Of a stretch of 38,243 nt of DNA, positions 1 through 7,759 are shown piece after piece. Each line of letters opens with the position of its first letter. The stretch's first letter is position 1. The notes beneath the pieces were generated by a model, which saw only the letters and a program-made list of their open reading frames with translations, ran no database searches and was not told where the DNA came from. Position numbers and translations under genes: made by a program. Source of the stretch: Candidatus Gastranaerophilales bacterium. GTDB taxonomy: Bacteria; Cyanobacteriota; Vampirovibrionia; Gastranaerophilales; Gastranaerophilaceae. The DNA lies in NCBI GenBank assembly GCA_944322955.1, contig CALUQQ010000032.1:1-38243 (forward strand), given 5' to 3'.

Positions 1-151
1 TGTTACTCGCATATCGCCACGGACTCGTTAAGTCTACTGCCTTTCGCCTCGTCATTAACGGCGAAAATGCCGCTAATATTATTGTTAATATCAGCATGAC
101 TACCATCATTTCCGCTAATGTGAATGCTGCAATATATTCGTATTTTTTCAT
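1..151 (-). CDS. Type IV prepilin-like protein, N-terminal part (runs off the window start)
   Basis: Read on the minus strand, this begins MKKYEYIAAFTLAEMMVVML and continues into a hydrophobic stretch, the class III (prepilin) signal: a short basic leader, an Ala|Phe cleavage site (A9|F10) and Glu at mature position +5 (E14), followed by a roughly 20-residue membrane/assembly helix. The role would be a pilin or pseudopilin processed by PilD-type peptidase. I chose the ATG at 151 rather than the one at 160 because the GGGGG Shine-Dalgarno-like run lies 9 bases before 151 but directly abuts 160. Only about 50 codons are visible, so the C-terminal domain and class (major or minor) are unknown. 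It is transcribed divergently from the MFS gene. Confidence 0.8.
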   Translation of the reverse strand, partial: MKKYEYIAAFTLAEMMVVMLILTIILAAFSPLMTRRKAVDLTSPWRYASN

Positions 152-218
152 ATTAAACATCCCCCGTAATGTATTTTTTAATATATTATATACTAATATA
201 CCATTTATGGCAACATAC

Positions 219-247
219 TTTACTTAAATTAATACAGAATATATAAT
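219..247 (+). promoter_or_regulatory. Sigma70-like promoter of the MFS gene, possibly leaderless
   Basis: TTTACT (219-224), a 17-bp spacer and a perfect TATAAT (242-247). The ATG at 254 starts only 6 bases after the -10 box, about where transcription should begin, and no Shine-Dalgarno sequence is visible. The mRNA may therefore be leaderless. Confidence 0.6.
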
Positions 248-253
248 TAACTT

Positions 254-1648
254 ATGACAACCCAAAAAGAAATACGATGGACAATGTTCATAATAACAGC
301 GGTCGGGAATTTTATCGGCATGCTGGATTCTTCGACCGTAAATCTTGCACTTTACCCTATGGCAAAAGATTTGGGGGTGACTTTATCTCAAATTCAGTGG
401 GTAGTTGTGGGATATATGCTTACTTTGACAATTTTTCTCCCATTTTTCGGAAAATTAGGCGATATTTTCCCAAAAAACAAACTTTATGCAACAGGTTTCG
501 CAATATTTGCACTCGGAGCTTTTTTAAGTTTTACGGCTCCGAATTACCCTTTTTTAATCTGTTCAAGATGCCTGGAAGCACTCGGGGCATCTGTTATGGT
601 TTCGAATGCGCAGGCAATAATTGCGACAATTTTTAAAAACGCAAGACGCGGCAAAGCACTCGGATTGAACGGATGTCTGGTTGCTATAGGCGGTATGCTC
701 GGTCCTGCAGTCGGCGGACTTTTAATTAATAAGTTTGACTGGCATTCGGTCTTTTTGCCCTGTGTTCCGGTTGCAATTCTCGGGGCATATTTTGCGTGGA
801 AAATTCTGCCGTCACATGTTACAAAAGTTAAAACTTTTAAATTCGATTATAAAGGTTTTATCTATTTCACAATAAGCCTTCTGGCCCTTCTCTTGGCAAT
901 ATCGGAAGGCTATAAGTGGGGCTGGACATCTTTAAAAATAGTTGCTCTCGGCATTGTTGCACTTGTTTTCGGGAGTTTATTCTATATAAGAGATCACAGA
1001 ATTCATTATCCCTTAATTAATTTTTCCATGTTTCATATAAAACCTTTTACATTCGGAAACTTAGCTGTAATGTTTTCTTATATGGCAATGTTTACAAATA
1101 GTATACTTTTGCCGTTTTATTTGATGGAAATTTTAAAACTAGACGCATTCACATCCGGCTTATTAATTTTGCCGTATTCGGTTACATTATCTGTTGCAGC
1201 GCCGATCAGCGGAACTCTTGCCGGTAAATACGGTTCCAGATACTTAACTATGTCTGGCCCGATTGTTTACATAATCGCTTTAATTATCTTTACAACTTTT
1301 GATAAATCAACTCAAATGTGGCAGATTGTTTTTGCCTCAGGAATTATGGGGATCGGAAACGGACTTTTCCAATCACCCTCCAACAACGCAATTATGACGA
1401 GCGTTCACAAAAAAGATCTGGGTATAGCAAGCGGAATTCTGGCTTTATCAAGAAATTTAGGGAATATTCTGGGTGTGTCCGTAACGATTACACTGTTTGA
1501 AGAATTCAGAGAACTTTTGCTGTCACATTCACAACCCTACGAGACGGCATTTTTAAATTCTTACCACATTACAATGTGCTTTGGGATAATTTTCGGGCTT
1601 TTGTGCCTTACTTTTGCATATATTGCGTATAAACCGGAAAAAATTTGA
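254..1648 (+). CDS. MFS drug/solute exporter, DHA2 (EmrB/QacA) family
   Basis: A 464-residue polytopic membrane protein. The N-terminus has the DHA2 pattern: LDSSTVNLALYPMAKDLG in helix 1, then the loop motif GKLGDIFPKNKLY (motif A, between helices 2 and 3) and SRCLEALGASVMVSNAQAII (motif B-like). A second GKYGSRY-type motif near residue 325 marks the duplicated half. Length and spacing fit a 14-helix proton-driven exporter of the inner membrane. Substrate cannot be told from sequence. No EmrA-type membrane fusion protein or TetR/MarR regulator is adjacent, so it is probably a single-gene unit. The start lacks a Shine-Dalgarno site and lies directly after a strong -10 box. An alternative ATG at 284 would cut into helix 1. 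Confidence 0.85.
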   Translation: MTTQKEIRWTMFIITAVGNFIGMLDSSTVNLALYPMAKDLGVTLSQIQWVVVGYMLTLTIFLPFFGKLGDIFPKNKLYATGFAIFALGAFLSFTAPNYPFLICSRCLEALGASVMVSNAQAIIATIFKNARRGKALGLNGCLVAIGGMLGPAVGGLLINKFDWHSVFLPCVPVAILGAYFAWKILPSHVTKVKTFKFDYKGFIYFTISLLALLLAISEGYKWGWTSLKIVALGIVALVFGSLFYIRDHRIHYPLINFSMFHIKPFTFGNLAVMFSYMAMFTNSILLPFYLMEILKLDAFTSGLLILPYSVTLSVAAPISGTLAGKYGSRYLTMSGPIVYIIALIIFTTFDKSTQMWQIVFASGIMGIGNGLFQSPSNNAIMTSVHKKDLGIASGILALSRNLGNILGVSVTITLFEEFRELLLSHSQPYETAFLNSYHITMCFGIIFGLLCLTFAYIAYKPEKI

Positions 1649-1844
1649 CAACCTGCCGCAATATAAAAATGGAACAGTTACTCCTGAAAAAGATTCCGGT
1701 AATATTAATAAATGTTCATTTATATCACCTGCTCATATGCCGAACTATCTGGGATTTGGCTGCGGGTATTATGCTTGGAAAAATATAAATCCTGATGCAC
1801 CGGATGATACCTCACAAACATATTGGGATGATTTTTTAAAGTAA
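1644..1844 (+). pseudogene. Coding-like fragment downstream of the MFS gene (possible pilin C-terminus remnant)
   Basis: The reading frame that overlaps the end of the MFS gene stays open to a TAA at 1842-1844 and translates to a protein-like composition: CSFISPAHMPNYLGFGCGYYAW, then an acidic, aromatic tail ending YWDDFLK. The only ATG in frame (1614) lies inside the MFS gene and has no ribosome binding site, so an independent start is unlikely. Two Cys, many aromatic residues and an acidic tail resemble C-terminal halves of pilin-like proteins, but I recognise no specific family. The best reading is the 3' end of a deleted gene. Confidence 0.35.
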
Positions 1845-2071
1845 AATCAACTTAGTCACTAGGTTGGGCATACTTGCCCAACAATATCTTCTTAGTGCCT
1901 TACTGCCTTAGTAACTTAGTATCTTTTTACCAAAGATCCTGCGGGAAACCGGACATTTTTCACAAAATCAAAAATTTTGGAAAAAGTAGTCAAACAAGTT
2001 CAGGATGACAGAGTGTTGTCGTGCCTTTGGCACCCCCTTTCCCAATGGCAGAGGGCTGGCTTAGGCAATGG
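1845..2071. repeat. Repeat-rich intergenic stretch with hairpins
   Basis: No gene is visible. The stretch holds a perfect 7-bp stem with 4-nt loop (TTGGGCA 1864-1870 / TGCCCAA 1875-1881); several copies of CTTAGT-like words between about 1850 and 1922; an interrupted inverted repeat (ATCCTG near 1936 against CAGGAT near 2002) followed by GATGACA, resembling dispersed ATCCTGAAC/GTTCAGGAT palindromic repeats known from many bacterial genomes; and a short hairpin GTGCC-TTT-GGCAC (2021-2033). None has a good U tract, so they look more like small interspersed repeats than terminators. Confidence 0.5.
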
Positions 2072-2072
2072 G

Positions 2073-2101
2073 TTGCAAAATTTTTATTACCGTTTTAATA
2101 T
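2073..2101 (+). promoter_or_regulatory. Sigma70-like promoter of typA
   Basis: TTGCAA (2073-2078), a 17-bp spacer and TAATAT (2096-2101). The predicted start of transcription near 2108 leaves a leader of about 28 bases with AGGG 8 bases before the ATG at 2136. Confidence 0.6.
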
Positions 2102-2135
2102 ATAAGTGTACAATATACACTCTAGGGATAATATT

Positions 2136-3932
2136 ATGACAACGAATGAAAATATAAGAAATATTGCAATTATAGCGCACGTAGATCACGGGAAAACCAC
2201 CCTTGTTGATTGTCTTTTAAAACAGGCCGGAGTATTCCGCGAAAACCAGCACGTTGAAGAACGTGTACTTGACAGCAACGATTTGGAACGCGAAAGAGGA
2301 ATTACAATTCTTTCGAAAAACATTTCAATTAATTATAAAGGCTGCAAAATAAATGTTGTTGATACACCCGGCCACGCAGATTTCGGCGGAGAAGTTGAAC
2401 GTGTTTTGGGTATGGTTGACGGCGCATTGCTAATAGTTGACGCTGCAGAAGGCCCTATGCCCCAGACTCGTTTTGTACTTTCAAAAGCGCTTGACTTGGG
2501 TTTAAAAATTATTGTTGTCATAAATAAAATCGACAAACCAGCGGCGGAACCTTTAACAGCGTTGGATAAAGTTTTTGACCTGTTTACGGAATTAACTGAC
2601 CGCGAAGATTTGATTGATTTTCCATTTATATTTTCAAGCAGCTTAAACGGCTTTGCAATCAAAGATTTGGACGATGAAAGAAAAGATATGGTGCCGCTTT
2701 TGGATTGTATTTTGGGAAACATAAAACCGCCTGTTGGTGACGAAAATCTGCCTTTACAATTCAGAGCAGCGTCATTGGACTACAACGAATATGTGGGAAG
2801 GATTGTCATCGGACGTATAGCAAACGGCAAAATTGCGTCTCAGGAACAGGTTTGCGTTGTTCACGCGGACGGAAGCCAGGAACGCGGCAAAATCTCAAAA
2901 CTTTTCGGATTCAAAGATTTGGGGAGGGTCGAAATACAAGAAGCCTTTGCAGGAGATATTGTCGGCATTGCAGGATTTTCTGATATTCAAATCGGCGAAA
3001 GCATATGCGATGTAAATAATCCACAGCCGCTTCCGTTAATCCACGTTGATGAACCGACTCTGCAGATGAATTTTTCTGTTAACGACAGCCCGTTTGCCGG
3101 AACTGAAGGTAAATTCGTAACTTCAAGACAATTAAGAAAACGACTTTATAACGAGTTAGAAAAAAATGTTAGCTTAAGAGTTGAAGATACAGATTCAACC
3201 GACGTTTTCAGAGTCTCCGGCAGAGGAGAATTACATTTAGGCATTTTAATCGAAACAATGCGCCGCGAAGGTTATGAATTTGCCGTCTCAAAACCGGAAG
3301 TCATTTATAAAGAAATTAACGGAGAAAAATGCGAGCCTTATGAAAATTTAATCGTTGATGTACCGGAAACATATGCCGGAAGCTGTATTGAGCGGCTTTC
3401 ATCCCGCAAAGGCGAAATGAAAGAAATGAATAACGCTAAAGGCAGAACAACAATGATTTTCCATATCCCCGCAAGAGGTTTGATAGGATTTAGAAGCGAA
3501 TTTATACGTATGACACGCGGCGAAGGCATTATGTATCATACTTTTTTACACTACAGACCTTATGCAGGTGATATCCCGAGACAAAGAAACGGCTCGATTA
3601 TCGCACACGAACAGGGTGAGGCAATCCCATACGCGCTTGCACAGTACGAAGACAGAGGGGTATTTTTTATAACTCCGAAAACAAAAGTCTACAGAGGTAT
3701 GATTATCGGTGAATGCAACAAGCCGCAGGATATCGTCGTAAATATTTGTAAAACCAAAAAATTGACCAATATGCGCAGCGCTACCGCTGACGTTATGGTA
3801 ACCCTTCAAGCACACAAACAAATGGCGCTTGAAGAATGCCTTGAATATATTTCTGACGATGAGCTGGTCGAAATTACTCCTCAAAATATCCGCATCAGAA
3901 AAGCTGATTTGAACAGAAAAATTTATAACTGA
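2136..3932 (+). CDS. typA: Ribosome-associated GTPase TypA/BipA
   Basis: A translational GTPase of the EF-G/LepA superfamily that binds the ribosome and supports 50S assembly and stress or cold adaptation. At 598 residues it has the usual family length. G motifs in order: AHVDHGKT (14-21), RGITI (about 54-58), DTPGH (76-80), NKID (130-133) and SSSLNG (about 168-173). These are followed by domain II, EF-G III/V-like domains and the TypA-specific C-terminal part ([22 protein letters not shown]; a basic end with [11 protein letters not shown]). An upstream GTG extension (2106) is in frame, but the ATG at 2136 has an AGGG site at proper spacing and matches the family N-terminus. Its 3' end converges on the deaminase gene. 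Confidence 0.97.
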   Translation: MTTNENIRNIAIIAHVDHGKTTLVDCLLKQAGVFRENQHVEERVLDSNDLERERGITILSKNISINYKGCKINVVDTPGHADFGGEVERVLGMVDGALLIVDAAEGPMPQTRFVLSKALDLGLKIIVVINKIDKPAAEPLTALDKVFDLFTELTDREDLIDFPFIFSSSLNGFAIKDLDDERKDMVPLLDCILGNIKPPVGDENLPLQFRAASLDYNEYVGRIVIGRIANGKIASQEQVCVVHADGSQERGKISKLFGFKDLGRVEIQEAFAGDIVGIAGFSDIQIGESICDVNNPQPLPLIHVDEPTLQMNFSVNDSPFAGTEGKFVTSRQLRKRLYNELEKNVSLRVEDTDSTDVFRVSGRGELHLGILIETMRREGYEFAVSKPEVIYKEINGEKCEPYENLIVDVPETYAGSCIERLSSRKGEMKEMNNAKGRTTMIFHIPARGLIGFRSEFIRMTRGEGIMYHTFLHYRPYAGDIPRQRNGSIIAHEQGEAIPYALAQYEDRGVFFITPKTKVYRGMIIGECNKPQDIVVNICKTKKLTNMRSATADVMVTLQAHKQMALEECLEYISDDELVEITPQNIRIRKADLNRKIYN

Positions 3933-4005
3933 TAGCTTGGCTCTAATTTATCCGGTTATCTTGAGGTGTCACGTAAAATTTACTGAAAAGCACGGCAATT
4001 TTATG

Positions 4006-4028
4006 CGTCATTAACGCTAAAAATGACG
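4006..4028. terminator. Hairpin between convergent typA and deaminase genes
   Basis: CGTCATT (4006-4012), 9-base loop, AATGACG (4022-4028): a perfect 7-bp stem in the 99-bp gap between two convergent genes. No strong U tract follows on either strand, so termination is only inferred from position. Confidence 0.35.
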
Positions 4029-4031
4029 GTA

Positions 4032-4478
4032 CTATTGTTCGTTAAGCTCTCGTCTTATATCTTCAACAGAAACTCTCACAATCGGAGAATTTTCATCTTT
4101 TTTCAAAACACAATTTTTAATACCTGACTGCACAATAAATCTTTTACATAAAATACAAATAAAATTATGTCCCCAGATATACATTGTGGCATCTTTACAT
4201 CTATCCTGACCGGCTTGAATTATGGCATTTTGTTCGGCGTGAATTGAACGGCATGTTTCATATCTTGTGCCTGACGGAATATTATTTTTAATCCGGTAGC
4301 ATTCGCCACGTTCATAACACGATTCAACCTTTGACGGAGTACCGTTATAGCCGGTTGCCTTGATTTTTTTATCTTCCCCGACAATAACAGCCCCAACCTG
4401 CGCCCTTATACAGTTTGACCTGCTGGCACATGTTTTTGCCAAATCCAAAAAATAATCGTCCCACGCTTTTATTTCCAT
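4032..4478 (-). CDS. Cytidine/deoxycytidylate deaminase family protein (dCMP deaminase-like)
   Basis: A 148-residue zinc deaminase of the ComE/dCMP deaminase family. dCMP deaminases convert dCMP to dUMP for thymidylate synthesis. The catalytic HAEQNA motif follows a Cys-rich stretch and TGYNGTP, typical of dCMP deaminases; the second zinc element is C-I-L-C rather than the usual P-C-x-x-C (Pro replaced by Ile). Extra Cys residues around ESCYERGECYR may form the second metal site seen in this family. The gene lies 7 bases after the AICARFT-like gene in the same direction, so the two are probably co-transcribed. Substrate is inferred from family, not proven. Confidence 0.85.
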   Translation of the reverse strand: MEIKAWDDYFLDLAKTCASRSNCIRAQVGAVIVGEDKKIKATGYNGTPSKVESCYERGECYRIKNNIPSGTRYETCRSIHAEQNAIIQAGQDRCKDATMYIWGHNFICILCKRFIVQSGIKNCVLKKDENSPIVRVSVEDIRRELNEQ

Positions 4479-4485
4479 ACATCCT

Positions 4486-5418
4486 CTAGTATTTATGATT
4501 TCTTATTCCGGTCATAATAATAGAAATTCCGTAACGATCCGCAAGATCTATTATTTCTTTATCCTTATTAGAGCCTCCAGGCTGTATAATCAATTTTATG
4601 CGTCCCTGAACAGCCGCATAAATCGCGTCTTGAGAATATATAATGCCGTCAGTTGCGATTACTGCGTCTTTTGAACCGTCACAGGCAATTTTTAAAGCAG
4701 ATTCAATAGCAGAGGTTGAATTTGTTTCATTTTTGGCAATTCCAAGCGTTGCAAAATCTTTTGCCACAAGCGCAGAATCAGTACTTGTATGCTTAATTAC
4801 TTTCCACGCGAAAATAGCATCCTCTATCTGTTCGGTTGTCGGCTTGGTTTTTGTCACTACTTTAAATAAATCTTTGTCAAGTTCACTGTTATTTTTTTCC
4901 TGAATTAAAACCCCGAACGGCGTGATTTTTATTTCTTCCAGACACATATTCCGCATATTTTGCAAAGGCGTATTAAGTTTAACGACTTTAAGCCCGGCAT
5001 TTTCTTTCATTAAACTTAAAGCTTTCGGATGAAAATCCGGTGCCATAACAACTTTTACCCCCATTGAATTTACATGCTTTGCCGTTTCATAATCAACCGG
5101 CTTTGAAAAACCGATGGTTCCGTAGAATGCACTGACCGGATCACAGTCAAATGCTTTATTATAAGCTTCTTCAATAGTTCTGCCCAATGCAACACCGCAA
5201 CACGACGCATGTTTCATTATCACAACGGCATTTACATCAAAAAATTCACTCAAAATTCCGGCAATCTCTGACAAATTGAGAATATTGTCATAACTTAATT
5301 CATTGTTAAAAAGCACCTCATAGTCAGCCATTTCTTCACACGTATAAAGGCATGCAGCCTGATGTGGATTTTCTCCGTATTTTAAATCTTTAATTTTGTC
5401 AAATTTATACTCTTTCAT
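4486..5418 (-). CDS. Stand-alone AICAR-transformylase-like domain protein (PurH C-terminal homologue, divergent)
   Basis: The 310 residues match the AICAR formyltransferase half of bifunctional PurH and nothing else: LKYGENPHQAA at the start, ELSYDNILNLSEI, the KH motif (IMKHASCCGVALG), DPVSAFYGTIGF and the end IIQPGGSNKD...GIRN. The N-terminal IMP cyclohydrolase domain (about 200 residues in PurH) is absent, and only about 140 bp separate the start from the next gene, so it is not just missed. Usual key positions differ: KHxNPCG reads KHASCCG, the SRVDS motif reads STSAIES, and SDAFFPF reads TDGIIYS. It could be a purine enzyme working with a separate cyclohydrolase, or a paralogue with another substrate. 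The ATG at 5418 has GAGGG 5 bases upstream; an in-frame ATG at 5451 has no such site. Confidence 0.8.
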   Translation of the reverse strand: MKEYKFDKIKDLKYGENPHQAACLYTCEEMADYEVLFNNELSYDNILNLSEIAGILSEFFDVNAVVIMKHASCCGVALGRTIEEAYNKAFDCDPVSAFYGTIGFSKPVDYETAKHVNSMGVKVVMAPDFHPKALSLMKENAGLKVVKLNTPLQNMRNMCLEEIKITPFGVLIQEKNNSELDKDLFKVVTKTKPTTEQIEDAIFAWKVIKHTSTDSALVAKDFATLGIAKNETNSTSAIESALKIACDGSKDAVIATDGIIYSQDAIYAAVQGRIKLIIQPGGSNKDKEIIDLADRYGISIIMTGIRNHKY

Positions 5419-5439
5419 CTCAGCCCTCAAATTGCTTTT

Positions 5440-5468
5440 ATAATAACACAAAATGTTAATCTTATCAA
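5440..5468 (-). promoter_or_regulatory. Promoter of the AICARFT-like/deaminase operon
   Basis: On the minus strand: TTGATA (5468-5463), a 17-bp spacer and TATTAT (5445-5440), with an extended TG before the -10. The ATG at 5418 follows after a short leader containing the Shine-Dalgarno site. Confidence 0.6.
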
Positions 5469-5505
5469 ATACATTTCGTATTATTAAGTCAGATTTTTAA
5501 TTTTC

Positions 5506-5534
5506 TTGAATTATTTTTTTGTTTTAATTACAAT
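5506..5534 (+). promoter_or_regulatory. Promoter of the 5561-6160 gene
   Basis: TTGAAT (5506-5511), 17-bp spacer, TACAAT (5529-5534). It is followed by AGAGGA at 5551 and the ATG at 5561. Confidence 0.55.
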
Positions 5535-5560
5535 TAACGTTGTTTAGAAAAGAGGAAATT

Positions 5561-6160
5561 ATGGTTAATAACAGAATGACAGAAGGTGTAGGCAAAAAAA
5601 TAGTTGAAGCTTTAAAAATGCAGTCCGACGTTGAAATTACGCCTTTGAATGAAACAGAAACATTTGAATTACCGGATGAAATCACTACAGAAGCGCCTTC
5701 AATAGTTGAGAATTCTCCTTTACCAGAAGAAGAATTCCATTTTGAAGAAGATACAGCTGAAGATTTTTCTTCTTTTAATGAACAGCCTGCCATTCAAAAA
5801 ATTAACCTTAATACACCTCCGCAAACATTTATACACCCTGAAATTGATGATTTTGAAGTTCCGTCTAATGTTGCGGTTTTAAAACAACTTATCAGTAAAC
5901 TTCCTGCAGGAGTTACAAAACAAACAGGCGCTGTGATTATTAAACAGACTATGGAAGCTCTCGGGATTTCTATGAAAAGTGTTCTTCAAGAAGCACAACA
6001 GGTTCAGGAAGGTTTAAACAACTCTTCCCGCGAATGCCAGGCTTCTATTATGGAATATAAAAAACAAATCGGTATATTAGAAAAACAAGCTCAAAAATAT
6101 CAACGACAATACGCGGCATTAAACGACATTATAAGCCTGTTCGTACAAACTAGTATTTAA
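5561..6160 (+). CDS. Unrecognised protein: acidic linker plus helical C-terminal half
   Basis: 199 residues, no family recognised. The N-terminal third starts VNNRMTEGVGKKIVEALKM and passes into an acidic, low-complexity Glu/Pro/Thr-rich stretch (about residues 28-80) likely to be disordered. The C-terminal half is predicted helical and coiled-coil-like (VAVLKQLISKLPAGVTKQ, then EYKKQIGILEKQAQKYQRQY). No signal peptide or membrane segment, so it is probably cytoplasmic and may be an adaptor or structural protein. The ATG at 5561 is chosen over an upstream start at 5540 because AGAGGA lies just before it. The 3' end overlaps the convergent gene by 11 bp. Confidence 0.75.
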   Translation: MVNNRMTEGVGKKIVEALKMQSDVEITPLNETETFELPDEITTEAPSIVENSPLPEEEFHFEEDTAEDFSSFNEQPAIQKINLNTPPQTFIHPEIDDFEVPSNVAVLKQLISKLPAGVTKQTGAVIIKQTMEALGISMKSVLQEAQQVQEGLNNSSRECQASIMEYKKQIGILEKQAQKYQRQYAALNDIISLFVQTSI

Positions 6161-6476
6161 ACGCCAGCTGAATATTCTTATCTCTCATTGCTGCGCAGGA
6201 TTCTATTTCAGTTGTTACCATATCAAGCCGCGCTTTATATTGATTCATCTGCTGAACAAGACGTTTTTCAAGCACCTGTAACTTTGCCTGCCGCTCTTGC
6301 AGTATTTTTGCCATAGGAGAATCAGGATCTGTATAATCAGTCCCAACCTGCATTAAATCACTTACTGATTGGGATAAATTCATCTGGGATTGAGTAATCA
6401 ACTGGATTTTGTATTCCAAATCCAATTTTTCCGACCATAACATAGTCAATCTGATTGTTGAGTTAATTAATCCCAT
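6150..6476 (-). CDS. Unrecognised small helical protein
   Basis: 108 residues, almost entirely predicted helix with heptad-like Leu/Met spacing (KILQERQAKLQVLEKRLVQQ). No signal peptide or known motif. AGAAGGA lies upstream of the ATG. It follows the 90-residue gene by 11 bases, forming an apparent two-gene operon, and overlaps the opposing gene tail to tail at 6150-6160. The composition recalls small coiled-coil subunits or chaperones of secretion or filament systems, but this is only a resemblance. Confidence 0.7.
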   Translation of the reverse strand: MGLINSTIRLTMLWSEKLDLEYKIQLITQSQMNLSQSVSDLMQVGTDYTDPDSPMAKILQERQAKLQVLEKRLVQQMNQYKARLDMVTTEIESCAAMRDKNIQLAFKY

Positions 6477-6487
6477 TTTTTTTCCTT

Positions 6488-6760
6488 CTATCTGGTTTCG
6501 TTAAGTTTACTTCCTTTTAAGAAATTATGTTCGTTGTTTTCCGCAATCAATTGTTCCATTTTTTGAAGCTGATGACGGTGATAATTAAGTCTGTATTGCG
6601 CCATTTTCAACTTCTTTTTCATTGTCAGAAAATCTTTTAAACCTTCTACCACTGAATTTGACAAAGATTTCAAAGGATTTTTTCTTATCAGAAAGTTTTT
6701 TGAATATATCAAGAAATCTATCAATCTTTTTATATTCATCTCTAAAGTTTCATGAAGCAT
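6488..6760 (-). CDS. Unrecognised small basic helical protein
   Basis: 90 residues, rich in Lys, Leu and Asn, predicted to form a helical hairpin (KRLIDFLIYSKNFLIRKN, then MKKKLKMAQYRLNYHRHQLQ). A strong AAGGAG site lies 6 bases before the ATG. First gene of the pair with 6150-6476. No domain recognised. Confidence 0.7.
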   Translation of the reverse strand: MLHETLEMNIKRLIDFLIYSKNFLIRKNPLKSLSNSVVEGLKDFLTMKKKLKMAQYRLNYHRHQLQKMEQLIAENNEHNFLKGSKLNETR

Positions 6761-6929
6761 ATTACTCCTTTACACTTTAGACCTACAACTATATAAAAAC
6801 GTGTTACGAAAAATAATTGCCATGTTTTGTAAATCTTTGTAACATGTCTTAATCATTGTAAATCTAAACAGTACATGGAAGGCAAAACCTTCTTATGATA
6901 TTATACGGCAAAAAATCGAAAAACTTTAA

Positions 6930-7742
6930 TTATAAGTTTTGGATAGCTTTGCTGTCGCCTTCGATGGATTCTTTAAGCATCTTTTTAACGACATCACCCT
7001 GAGTATCAAGCATTTTGCAAACAGTTTCAATATTTCTGACTTTATTTGAAAGAATAGTATCAGCATTTGCGGTAATGTTACCGGTAATATTTTGATAAGC
7101 AGCCAAAGCAGCGGAAGTTGTACCCTGCATCAAGTTCCCCATAACAAGAGCCGGCAGACCGTATTCACCCAAATAAGGAGCAGCAGCCTGCATAATTCCA
7201 CCCCAACCGGAGATACAGCTTGCAAGAGGCAAAACAATATTACGTCCAATGCCAAAACCGCTTGCACCTCCTATACCGTATGCGGCAGCACTTGCGACAT
7301 CGGCAAGGCCGCCCATACTTGAGGCATAACCTGTTGCTGTACCATTCATAGAACCCCAGCCGCTAAGTCCTACAGCTGCGCCTGTTGAATACCCGCTAAG
7401 CCCCCAAGATACAGGAGCTGCACCGCTTGGAAAACCGGAATAATTATATAAAGAATTTAATCCGTAAGCAGAACCATTTACCATATTTGAATAATATGAA
7501 GTTCCCGGAACGCTCATAGATTCAGACGCTCCAAAAACGGTTGCAAATGATGAGGGAGCAAACAAACTTGCTATATTATACAAAAGTCCGCCGGTTGCAC
7601 CAAAACCTGTACCGGCCCCGTTTCCGGAAACCGTCAGATCCCGTAATTTATCATAGGTTTCAAACAACTGCGCTTTAGCTTCACTTCCTGCCGAGCTGAA
7701 TTTGTTTGCTATTACCAGATAACTATCGTTTTTGTAAGACAT
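6930..7742 (-). CDS. Unrecognised Gly/Ala/Ser-rich protein, second gene of a two-gene operon
   Basis: 270 residues. The short N-terminus (MSYKNDSYLVIANKFSSAGSE) and C-terminal 50 residues (NADTILSNKVRNIETVCKML...) look helical and charged, while the long middle (about 40-205) is dominated by Gly, Ala, Ser and Tyr with little charge, resembling flexible structural or repeat-rich surface proteins. No classical signal peptide. The gene starts 18 bases after the 420-residue gene with an AGAGGT site, so the two are co-transcribed and may act together in a surface or filament structure (inference). The 187-bp gap to the next gene contains only a weak GAAGG-CAAAA-CCTTC hairpin (6878-6892). Confidence 0.75.
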   Translation of the reverse strand: MSYKNDSYLVIANKFSSAGSEAKAQLFETYDKLRDLTVSGNGAGTGFGATGGLLYNIASLFAPSSFATVFGASESMSVPGTSYYSNMVNGSAYGLNSLYNYSGFPSGAAPVSWGLSGYSTGAAVGLSGWGSMNGTATGYASSMGGLADVASAAAYGIGGASGFGIGRNIVLPLASCISGWGGIMQAAAPYLGEYGLPALVMGNLMQGTTSAALAAYQNITGNITANADTILSNKVRNIETVCKMLDTQGDVVKKMLKESIEGDSKAIQNL

Positions 7743-7759
7743 CTTTAACCTCTTAATTT

